Shown: piece after piece, positions 22,872 through 33,900 of the stretch
Layout: the number at the start of each line of letters is the position of its first letter
How positions within the stretch are numbered: the stretch's first letter is position 1
Assembly (NCBI GenBank): GCA_019055375.1
Contig: JAHQIW010000657.1
Coordinates: 117,609 to 181,608, forward strand
Source of the DNA: Parelaphostrongylus tenuis
Taxonomy: Eukaryota; Nematoda; Chromadorea; Rhabditida; Metastrongylidae
Direction of reading: 5' to 3'
Length of the DNA: 64,000 nt
Made by a program: the position numbers and the translations under genes
The notes under the pieces: generated by a model
What the model was told of the DNA's origin: nothing
What the model saw: only the letters and a program-made list of their open reading frames with translations
The model's database searches: none

Positions 22872-23422
22872 GATCACCTGTATCACCTGTCGTTCCGTTG
22901 ATCGTCGAGTGACTCGAGCGGGTACCAGTAATCCTTCCATTTTTCCCTATCGCGTGCAAGAGTAGCTCAGTGGGTCCTCCTCGCTCTAGAGATTCGCTAA
23001 GCATATCTTTCTTCTATAGCTTTCGTGAAGAAGTCGGACCAACGGGTCGGTGGTCTTCATTTAGAGCGCTTGATGTCCCGAGGAATCCACTCGGAATCCA
23101 GGCAGACAGATAAAAGATAAAAAGGATAAAGCTCTCGGCGTTGCTCGATTCTGAGGGATGCGCTATGCATTCGTCTTCAATTTTTGACTTCGACGTGATT
23201 GAGTGCATATCTGAGATTTACTATGACTCGCAGTGGTCTTCCGCTGTACCGAATCAGTCGCTACTTATCCTCTCAGATCAAGTCTGAGACCAGTCAGGTA
23301 CCAATTTACCGACCCCGGAGGGATGGACGGTCTGGTGAACCATGAGCGCGAGATCCGACCATCGAACTTCTGTCCGACGCAGAGCACCTCTAACCACTGC
23401 GCCACATGCGCCTTCCGAGAGT
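22872..23422 (-). repeat. tRNA-headed SINE, family II, longest copy
   Basis: Minus-strand head 'gtggcgcagtggttagaggt' with 'agttcgatgg', then a ~500-bp body. The tail block 'cacctgtcgttccgttgatc' to 'catatctttcttctatagct' (plus strand) also occurs alone at 47,575-47,735 and with the rest at 38,573-39,500. Confidence 0.65.
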
Positions 23423-23563
23423 GGTTAATACGTTAAAGACAACGCTTGAGGCAAGCGTTTATTTAAGCGCTTTTAGTGGTGTTGTGATGTTACAAGTACA
23501 TCCAATGATGCAGGGTACATACATATAAACTGACAGACTATTTCAAGCTTTCTCTCTCTCTGA

Positions 23564-24056
23564 GGTCTGCTATGCCATCTCTGGTGCGTCTAGACTTACG
23601 TTTCGGGGTTCTCGCACGTCTCATCAGTAGCACATGCCTTTCGGCTCATCCCTGAAAGTAAAGGGGGTTGCGGCGCCGAAGGTGTCTCACTGCACGTCAA
23701 GTGAAAAGACTACTTAATCCGCGCGCAGTCTAGAGTGATTTTTCACTCGATGATGCACGGATAGTAAACACGGCTCATAGTAGTGCGCTTCCAATCGACT
23801 GTTTTTGAGAACCTCGCTTAAAAGCACTATAATCTCATAGAATAATCAGAGCTTGAGCCAGTGCAGCAATCGACTGGAGCATCACTCTAGATCGCAATAT
23901 CAAGCGATCACTTCACTTGACGTGCATTGATACATCTTCGGCGCCGCTGCCCTCATAGTTGTAGGGGTGAACCGATAGGCATGTGCATACTTTTCAAGCG
24001 TGCGAAAAACACCGGAAACGTACGTCTAGACGCACCAGAGATGTCTCAACCATACC
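23564..24056. repeat. Foldback repeat, ~200-bp arms
   Basis: Left arm 'ccatctctggtgcgtctaga' and onward is matched in reverse by the right arm ending 'tctagacgcaccagagatg'. Other shared blocks are 'gcatgtgc' and 'ttcggcgccg'. The left arm (minus) has a CTGATGA ... GAAAC GTA series resembling a hammerhead, but its stem II does not pair. Confidence 0.6.
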
Positions 24057-24139
24057 TCCAAAAGGCCAAAAAATTTCCTATCAGATTATGCTGAATTCTA
24101 AGCGAGGTCTCAACAGTCGATTAGAAGGGTGCTGATCAT

Positions 24140-24245
24140 ACATACATATATATATATATATGTACATATACATACATATATACATGTATACACATGTATA
24201 TACACGTGAATTTGCACATGCTGCATATACATAGATATACACAAA
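24140..24245. repeat. (TACATA)n/(TA)n microsatellite
   Basis: Imperfect ACATAT/ATGTAT repeat, like those at 13.6 and 33.7 kb. Confidence 0.9.
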
Positions 24246-24639
24246 TTAGATTAGTGCTTAGTAAATTACAAGTCGAAGAATCAGGAGGGCAAAGCTCTAT
24301 TCCACGCCTCACAACTGTCAAATGAGTGCAATCGAGCGACTAAGAGGCCATAAAATTGTTTCCCCTTTTCGTCGGCAACTATCCAATACCCAAGGTCATA
24401 GGAGCAGAAGTCAACGAGCTGATCTCCTGCCATGGGCAATTCCTTGAAAGAAAACCCTACCAAGAGCTGAGACAAGCTATAGCTCACTTGGGAAATGAAC
24501 AGGACTGGAACGGAGCCAATCGAGGGGTTTTCCTTCTCCTCCCCCCTCCTCCCCCGGGGTCTTCCCCTTCCTAATAGGATTCGAGAGGAGTGGAAGGTTT
24601 CAAATGGGCAGACTGTCAGCCCCTTGGTGATCAATAAGC

Positions 24640-24941
24640 AGCAAGAAAAAAATGGCTAGTAATGAGTCAGTGACGGGAACATGAACAACCCCTGGCACCG
24701 GGCCAGCTACGACGCTAAGTGGGAGGTGGTTCGCTGTAGGACCCGCGCTGTGTGCGACACGCCGCCGACCTTTAACAGCGCGCGTCTCGCGGTGGCAGGA
24801 GTCGCGTCCCAGGACGACTCGACGAGACGCGCGTTATCCATTCGTTCGTTGATTTTGAGGTGTTGATTGTTGTCGGGATTTTCGTGTGTCTCGTTGATTT
24901 TCGTTGATCAAATCGAAGAAATCTGGCCTCGAAATGGATAG
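24640..24941 (+). promoter_or_regulatory. CpG-rich presumed 5' region of SON
   Basis: From about 24,700 to 24,850 the base composition turns GC- and CpG-rich ('cgcgcgtctcgcggtggcag', 'gacgagacgcgcgttatcc'), unlike the AT-rich flanks, and directly precedes the first SON-frame codons. That is promoter-like, but no TATA box or splice-leader acceptor stands out. A short ORF here (24,681-24,866) has no support as a gene. Confidence 0.4.
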
Positions 24942-27900
24942 GACGCGGACAGAACGAAGAAGAAGAAGAAGAACAGCGGACGGGCCGACGACGACGGCGA
25001 GCTGGGCGGCGACCAAGAGCGTCTCCTGGGAGGCGGCGAGGGTCTCCTGGGAGGCGGCGGAGGCGACCAGGAGAGCCTGCTGCTCGCCTCCAGCGACGAC
25101 ATCGTCAAGGATCTGCTCAATGATGTGAGACAATCAGAGAAGGTCATTATTACCTTGGCTCTCCGAGAGCACCTTTCATTCGTGAATTCTCTCTATTTTC
25201 GAAAGTCAAAACTGGCGTCTAGGTCATGCCAAAATCGCTCTATTGTTGTCTTTTTTCATTATCATTATTTGAGCCAACTTGTCATGTGGTCTGGTAAGGG
25301 CTCCTTTTCAGCCTGAATAATTTCCGTTAGCTACACCCTGATTCGACCCTTCGAAAAAAAAAGCATTCATTTGGTCGTTCTTAACGTTCAGATAGCTATC
25401 CGATAGCTGAAATCAAAAGAATTTGAACGGTACCTATTTTATTTTTGAGTTGGTTCTACTATCGCCGAAACAGCAATAAAATAAAACTTCGTTATGCCTG
25501 GTAATCATTATTTGAGCCACGCATGTCAGTGGTCTGTCCATGAGGGCTGACTTATAGAGCCCGATACACGTGTTTCGATCTTGCGATCTCGTCAGTCGGG
25601 CAGTTGCCCTTTCTCGTCTTTTGCTAATCTCTGTGGGTGCTCCAGTCCCCACAATAAGAGTTAGCGACGACGTACGATTTACACTCCATGTCCAGTAAAA
25701 AACTCACCAAACACAGAGTGTTGTACACTCGAATGCTCGTGGCTCAAATAATGATTACCAGGCATATTGAAATTTGAGCTGTGGTCTTAAGAAAACACTC
25801 GAAACAAAAGATATGATATATTGAATATACTAGCCACGAGCATTCGAGTGTACAACACTCTGTGTTTGGTGAGTTCTTTACTGGACATAGAGTATAAATC
25901 GTACGTCGTCGCTAACTCTTATTGTAGGGACTGGAGCACCCACAGAGATTAGCAAAAGACGAGAGAGGGCAACTGCCCGACTGACGAGATCGCAAGATCG
26001 AAACACGTGTATCGGGCTCTATAAGTCAGCCCTCATTGACAGACCACTGACATGCGTGGCTCAAATAATGATTACCAGGCATATTGAAATTTGAGCTGTG
26101 GTCTTAAGAAAACACTCGAAACAAAAGATAAAACTTCGTTACTCATTCCAATATTTACTGCTGAACAGAGTGGTTTTTTTTTGAATTTCTAGAATCTAAT
26201 CAATAGATCAAATCTCAGGGATTCCAGCTTTGTCTTTGATTTCTAAAACGAAGTTCTTAGTGCTTTGTAACAGCCAAAAGAAGTTTCGCTTTCGCACTGG
26301 GCACGCAGGGCGTGCATTGACCGGTGAGGCTTTTCCAAACCATGCTTGTAATCATCAACAAAAACTCTGTAGACCGAACGCAAGCTTCATTCGATGACCT
26401 CTCTTACACAGACATTCGGTTTGCAGTACGCAATGTTTTTGTAGGTACATACTGCGTTTTCTTCAGTACTTGGTAAAACGTAAAGGCTCATAGTTGAGAG
26501 AACTCGATGAAAACCAGTAGAAATTTGAGCTTGGTCTTAATAAAGCACTCGAAAGTAAAGGTATAATATGATAAAAATACCAGCCAACGAGCAATCGAGT
26601 GCGCAACACTCTGTGTTAGGTGAAAATTTCACTTGACATGGAGTGTAAAACGTTCGTCTTTGGTACCTCCATGTAAGACGAGCAGGCTCTCGAGAGAACT
26701 GGTTAATAAAAAGGTCGAAGGACGACGGGTTCTGCCCGACTAACGAGTCTGTAAGGACGAAACATGTGTATCGGGCTGTACAAGAGCTCCTTACCAGACC
26801 ACATGACAAGTGGCTCAAATAATAATTAAAGGATCTATTGAAATTTGAGCTTGGTCTTAATAAAGCACTCGAAATAAAGGTATAATTATGTTGTCTTTTC
26901 ATTAGGAGATCTTTTAAAGACTATTTTGAGCTTTAATGAACTCTACCATGTTCTCCTGTCGTCCCCCTTTTTCCTAGAATTCTGGTACATCCGCCTAGCA
27001 AAATCGTAGAAAGAGCCAGACCGTAGAAACGTCCGCGGTTTGAAAAGATAGCCTTCTGAGAACTACCCGTTTGATAATCAGTCAGAATTCTTTTTATTGA
27101 CTGCGACTTGCAGTGGTATGATGTTATGGTATGCCCAATAATGTGGAGTACTGTGCAAAAACATTTGCGTCAGCCGGGATTCGAACCCATATCTCACTCT
27201 TTCCGGGAGCGTGCGCTAACCGTTGCACCACGGACGCTCGTTTGTGCACAGCAGCCTCTGCATTATTGGGTATACTACGTGTTTGACTCAGTAAGAAAAA
27301 ACGAACTATTTATGTCTTCGCCAGGAAAATCATTTACGAAGCGACACAGGCTAGATGTGGTGCAATCGATAAGCGTTTTGGCTTCTCTGTGGTTTTGAGG
27401 GGGCAATGAAAAACCGATTTTATTCCGCTGGAGAGTAACTTTTCATAGGAGCATTGGTAGCCATTAGAAAGCTGAGACTTTGGGCTATAGGCATGCATCA
27501 TCGGTTTTCGAAAAAAAGGTTTCATGACATTGTTACAGGAGGAGATTTCTTGCGTTGCAGACCCGCATATTTCTCGCCGGACAGAGCGTTTTTTTTGAAC
27601 CATGAGTAATCATTCGATAGCGTAGTCGTTTTTGATTCCAACGCTGTGCTCATATCCTGAAAAGGCCGTTTCCCTGTAAAGGCGGCAGGTAAAATAAGTT
27701 GGAGAAATATGCGCGACTGAGGCTATTTTTATTCTGGATTTTATAGCGTTATAAATGAATGTTCTGAAAAGCCAGCGACATGGGGCTGTAGCCTGAGATG
27801 TCAGCTTTCGAATAGTCACTAACATTCCCATGAAAAGTTCCTCTCCAGTGAATGAGGTCGGTTTTTCATTTGTCCCTTATAACCACAAAGTATTCAAAAC

Positions 27901-30900
27901 GAATTTCGACAGCACCATATGTAGCCTGTATCCCCTCGTAAATGATTTTCTTGGCGAAGACAAGAATACCTTGTTATTGTAACTGAGCCAAGCACGAAGT
28001 TTTCATAATACTATCTATTCAAACAGCTGACGTTCTCACGGTTTTGTCTTCAAAGCCTATCGCTGAGAAGGCGCATGGCCGAGTGGATGTGATGCTCTTC
28101 GTGACGCGCATAGGGCCGATCTCCACCCAACACCTCCCCGGTAGTCAACAACGGAGCCCTATGGAACACCTCAGCCAAGCTATTTTTGAGATTGCAAGGA
28201 GATGTGCTCAATCAGTACTTCACTATGTTCCAGAAGAAAAAGCGATTGAATGCTAGGAGTACTGGGATCCGCGCTGTGAAGACGGACAATAAAGTGCCTA
28301 GAAATATCGAGGATGTCGAGGTTTCATGGCTAGACAAAACGAACGGGAACGTTCAGTTCTCATTTAGTTGAACCCTTCAGGGACCATGCGAGTCATTCTG
28401 CTTCCCACCACGCGACGTCAGATCTTACCCAGGTACTGTACTCGTGGCGTCATGGTCTCGTGGGAAAGTCGCATCCTGTGGGAAAGCGACGGCGCGACGT
28501 CGCCTGGCCTATCAACGCTGGTCCTCACAAGGTTAAGAACCTAGTTTCTAGGACATAGACTAAATAAAGTGATTATCAGTTATAGCAGATCTAGCTCGCG
28601 TCCCTTCGTAAATGATTTTCCTGACAAAGGTAAAAATGCCTAGATAAATAAAGTGTAAATAAAATAGAAAAGTTGAGTCAAGACTTTAGGTTTTCAAATA
28701 TTATTTATTCAAACAGCTGTCGAATCGGCGCTTGCGCCTTCTTTGAACCTATCTCTTGAAGAATGTTGCGATTAGAGATAGCCGGTCTTGACAAAAGTAA
28801 CTCTTGTGAGTTTGCTTTTAGAACTGGGACTACTGGGTTTTTAACGTGTTTCAGGCTTCGTAAACTTCTCGCATTAGTGTAAATGAAAGCTGGTTCTTTT
28901 CCCCAGAAAGGATTTACGGTGGAAATTTCCATATAGCAACGAGGTTTCGTGGGCTTCATGTTTGTGCGGATGGTTTTTTTAATTTGGTCTTGTTAGGTTA
29001 TTTACTTTAATATATCCAAGGGCTACGGCTTCGTTTGAGGAGTCGAGTTGATTTTTTGATTTGAAAAAGATGGAGTGATTTTTCTTTTAACTAAGTTAGA
29101 TCTGAGAAATATCTTGTCATTAAGTCGTGTGTGTCTTTAGCCATTCTCGGTTGAAGACTTGACTGCTGCTAAGAAAGCTGCAAAGGAGAAGAAGAAATCC
29201 AAAGAGCATAAGCATCATAAGAAGTCGAAGAAGAAGAAGAAACATCATCGTTCGAAACGGCATCGTAGCGGCTCGCGAAAGCGCTCTCGATCGCGCTCTC
29301 CATCTCGTAAGAAACACAGGAAAAGGTTTGTGTTGAACAGAACTTTCCACTCACTGAACAATAGGTAGGATTCTTTCTTTTCTAGGGCTCGGCTGAGGTC
29401 GAAAAGTCGGAGTTCTACACGTTCTCCTTCGCCGATTAATGTCGGTGTAGAGAAAGCCGAAGTGGTAGAACAACAACAGCAGCAGGACAAGCCGGACGCG
29501 GTGGATGTTCTCCCGCCAGCGAAGAGCCCTCCCATTCCAGATCGGAGCACAATCCATGACTGTGAGCGTGATTTGCCAGTAGCTTATATATCTCTGGATT
29601 GATTTAAATCCTTTTTTTCTCGGTGATTTTGGCAAAAAAGATTTACTTTATCGTCAAAGAGTTGAATTCTCTTTTCCTTTAGATTTCCGACGATGATGAT
29701 CTGCCAGTTGGAGCCGACTTCCGAACGGTTATGAAAGAGGCAAAGTTGAAAATAAATATATCGAGCAAAATCGGTTCATCGCTTGATTTAGGTGAGTACT
29801 TTGATTCGACTTCTTTCTTTTCATTGATCACTTGTTATCGTTTTTATTTACATAACCCTCTATCGCAGCTCATAATCTATTCGATTCGTTCCTTTTCATT
29901 CATCCTCGACAAAGTTTTTCGGATTTCACGTGTCGCTTTCGGCTGCTGCTTGAGAGTTTTGCCTTCTCCAGTGATTATTGTTGAATCCTAGTCGAGACGA
30001 TTTTTTGTGCAACCTCGGAGAGATCCAAGTTAAGGCCTTTTCTAGGCGTTCAGTTGGTTGATTACGAGAGAGTGTAGGGGAAGGCGATCGAACCAGCGAA
30101 TCGCTGATCGCCTCGCCTTCTGATACACTGCATCACTGTCTACTGTGCTACTTCGCTCCGGAGTAATTGTTCTCTTTTGAAGAGTTGTTCTTCCCAAATA
30201 GTAGAGCAAATAAATTGGAAGGTCATGATGGAAGCGTAGTTGGATTTCAAAGTGAGATTCAAAGTCGTGCAAAAAGTCATATAGTTTTCTCCGCTCGTAT
30301 TTTCCATGTCACTTCACAAAAGTCTTGTTTTTAACCAGATGACCATTTCATTTCCAGATCTCCCACCATCAGAACTATTCAGCTTAATATAAGGGAAGGC
30401 CCCCTGTGCTTGAAATCATCTTCCGTTAATTTCCTTTGTAAGTCGGATGAACACATGTCAATGGTGTTTAGATTCTAGGAGAATCAAGTGGTGAGCAAAA
30501 AATTCGGTCTCAGACGGGAGTTGAATCCGCGTTTCACTCATACCGGGTGCACCTGCTGCCACTACACCACGAGGCCACCGCTTACCCACCACTCATTCTT
30601 CAGCGTCTCGTTATCATGGATTCTGTCCTCTACTTCTAGAGCTCGTTCACCTATCGGTTTGCAAAGCAGAAGAAGAAGGACATTTTCCTCTAGCTTGAAA
30701 GAAGAGCGAAGTAATTTTACTGTAACGTGCTTATTCCTTCTTCACTTTACTGTTATGGTCGTTTTTGATAGGGGTGAGAGCGAGAGAGAGAAACAACAAA
30801 CGCCAAAATTCTGGGAAAAGCTTTTGGAGAACGGCATGTTATCTGTAATTTATTGTTTAGGGTTGACATTTTGAATGTACATATTGACTTTCTCTCGTGT

Positions 30901-33900
30901 GTAGCTTAAATTTCCAGAAAAAAAAAGCCATCGCTAACCATTTCTATGTTCTTTATAAGTTTGGAATTTTCACTTAGGTGGCTACTCTAATGAGTAGTCT
31001 TTACATGTCATTCTGGTCTCAGTAATTTCTCCATTTGTTTTCTACTTACAACCGCACCTTGGAAATTGTCGGGTTCGTATACAGTTTGGCTGCTACACAG
31101 ATGTGCCATCCCTTGATTTAAATCATTTATGCTGCTAAATTGATCCTATATTTCGAATTCTCAGAAATCTTTGCTAGTCCTCATAGGTCTAGTCACCCCT
31201 GAACACAGACCTATGGGGCTCGAAGGACGGTTAGCTACCTTCCAGCTTGAATTTCTCCGTGATCATAGCAGTTTCGGTTGTAGCGGCGAAATTGGAAGTA
31301 ATATATCTCTCAAGGTTAGAGCCAAATTTGTCTTGATTTCACGTGCTGTGAAAAGCAGAAGTTCTAGGTAGTAGAAAGGGTGTAAACTGGTTCTCGTCAT
31401 AAGAGCTCGCGATTTTCTAATCATTTTGTTTACATGGAAGCTGCGAGCTTGTAGCACTTATCTCATGAACCATTTCGTATATGAAAAGTGCTGCGTCAAT
31501 TCTTGCTTATTTATTCCTATGTGCTTGGACATTTATTGAGATTTTGAGCCAATTTTTCTGTTCTTATGTTCAGCATTATCGGCACAATTAGGAATGATGA
31601 CGTGTCATTAGACATTAGATTAGATTGTTTTAGACACTGTTGTGAGCTAACCACTCCTTTCCTCCGCTGTCGACAAATTTTCTAATAGGCTTGTCGGAGG
31701 TGAACTCCTCTTGATCCGAGAAAGCAAGCTTTTGCCTGTGATTACAACCAGGATATGCGTAACTGAGCTATCCTGGCATTCCACGTTGAGTGTACTCGAC
31801 AAGTTGTCAACGATCTTTTCTTCTGTAATGTGAAACCTCAAGTAGCATCCGAACCTACAGGGAAAAAATTGAGCATTACTATTTGCGCAGTTTGCTTAGC
31901 GATACGGCTTATTTCGAGAAAAAAAATGTGAATTTTCACTCTGGTAAGGAGCTCTCATAACGTGATCAACTCGTTTTAGTATGAAAAATGGAGAAAGAGG
32001 ATTGTAAAAAGACTTATTCCTTGGGTTTATCTTTTGTCGTCTTCTAAATTGTGTGTATGTAAGATTATATTCCATTGTATTTCAGCAGCTCTACCTGTTG
32101 TACCGCCACTTGGAAAACCACCATCAATCAATGCTTTTCCTTTGTCTAAACCAGTCAAAAAGGATGAAGATGAAGTGATGCAACCATCTTCCATCAAGCG
32201 AGAATCCGACATTCTCAACAAGGTTAGATCATTAGAGCTTTTTTTTTCGTGCTCCGTATACGGGATGTTAATTCCGAGTCAAAGCCCAACTGCACTCGAA
32301 TGGGGAAGCAAATGGATTCGCAGCATCATTTACGTCGGTTATCTTGACATTTATGTCAACTTTGTAAATCTACACGTGCTACCATTGTGAACCCTATTCA
32401 CGCACTCTTGCCCATGCTTGAATGCACGAAGATTATAATGCGTTCGTCCATTCAGGCATAGTGATGCAAATGTCTAGTGATTACTGGCAGAGCTTAGGTC
32501 CGAGAAGGTAAGTACCTCGGGAAGTCAATATTATGAAGCCATGGGAGAGATGATCCACTTAGGGTGTTGAAACTACACATCACGCCATAAACTTACAGCA
32601 TCAGTCAGTGTCCTCTCACGGTGGGCGTATTGTATCATTCAACTGAGAGAGGAACCTCATGTTCCAGTTTAAATAAACGACCAGATATTGAAGGAGAGCT
32701 TACTATTCACGGGAGAATGTCGAAAATCAGGCCTACACGTGGAAACGTTTAAAAATGAGTCTTTAATCCAGCCATTAAAAAAAGGTGCTTCCAGCCAACT
32801 CTAGTAAACACCTGTATTTATAGCAGAATAAGGCTTATCGATGGATATTGCTTTAACAATCCATTTTTCTCTGCTGTTTCTGCGAAAATATGGCCGGAGC
32901 ATTTACGCGGGTTCTGCTAGGGAGGGTGTCGGTTTGGTGTTAGCTAAACTTCCGGATGGATTTTTCCAACTCTTTCTCCACCGTGGTTTGACACCCGTCA
33001 ACAATCGACTATAATGAGGCGATAAACTTTTGACACATTACATATTTTCATACACATGCATATGTATGTACATATATATGCATGTGATGCGTTTATACAT
33101 GCGTTGGTATGTTTGAGGTATCCATTTTTACCTCCTGTCTCAATTTTAGGTTATCGCTGAAAAAGGACGAGGCGATTTCATTCCTAGAAATTTGAAGGTG
33201 AAGCATGCCAACAGTGAGAACCCTGTGAGCCAAAATCAAGTGCGATGTGACAATTCGAAGAAACCCGAATCCAAGTTACCTGATAAGGCCAAGGATGAAA
33301 GGTTTTGATTGTGTGTTGTTTTTCCAAAATTCTCTGCCATAAGGAGTAGTATTTTACAATCCATTCTTTCAAGCTTTGTCGAAATTTCGGCTGATGAAGA
33401 CGAGAAGAATGCTGAATTTGCACCTTCTGTTCCGCCCCAACGTACTCTGTCTCCGATCGCTTCGGCTACAGTTGCTCCTCCAGCTCCTGAACCAGTAAGT
33501 GATGGAGAACTAGAGAAAGAGATAGCAGAAGAGTTGGCTGCGGCTGCACAGCCGAAGGTCCGTTTTTTTTTTACAGTCCACTCAACATTAACTTTTTGAC
33601 TCATAAATTCAATGGTGTATGTTTGTAGAGCAGCGCCAAGTTCTCCAGAGTGTCGAAGGTCGTTGAGTCTTCTTCGGCTGTCATATCGAAGAGTGGTATG
33701 GCATTTTTTTTGCATTACTACATGTAAATAAATATGCCTGTAAATACACTTATTTACACGATTGTATACATATTAATAAGTGTATACGTACATGCATTCA
33801 CATGCACATACATATATGTGAAAGTACATGTATGTGTACTTATATACACACATATGTATGATGTATACACGTGCATGCATCTGTATATATGATCCATTTT

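Larger units (their letters stand above)
25430..26130. mobile_element. Family A ribozyme repeat, inverted pair plus terminal direct repeat
   Basis: A minus-oriented copy (about 25,495-25,785) faces a plus-oriented copy (about 25,768-26,130). The block 'attgaaatttgagctgtggt' occurs at 25,768 and again at 26,084, so one unit is ~316 bp and the copy is flanked by direct repeats. Each orientation carries a full hammerhead motif. No ORF of a reverse transcriptase is present. The element lies in SON intron 1. Confidence 0.8.

Noticed and set aside
23590..23640. Minus-strand CTGATGA ... GAAAC GTA as a third hammerhead family
   Set aside because: The 16 nt between the core blocks (GACGTGCGAG then AACCCC) cannot form stem II and the flanks do not form inner stem I. 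Kept only as a remark.
24281..24634. 117-codon minus ORF upstream of SON
   Set aside because: No splice context, no recognisable domain; a vague resemblance to LINE endonuclease text (GDQLVDFCS) is too short to support.
24904..25128. ORF from ATG 24,904 or 24,934 as the SON N-terminus
   Set aside because: Its frame ends in stops and does not join exon 2; the neighbouring frame gives the acidic/Gly sequence that joins PFSVED in phase.
26537..26902. 121-codon minus ORF as a gene
   Set aside because: It lies wholly inside the family A repeat, is matched by a similar shadow at 35,686-35,889, and reads antisense to the ribozyme unit.
27165..27240. Functional tRNA-Ser gene on the minus strand
   Set aside because: It has good arms, but C at position 33, acceptor-stem mismatches and a repeated body attached; best read as a SINE head.
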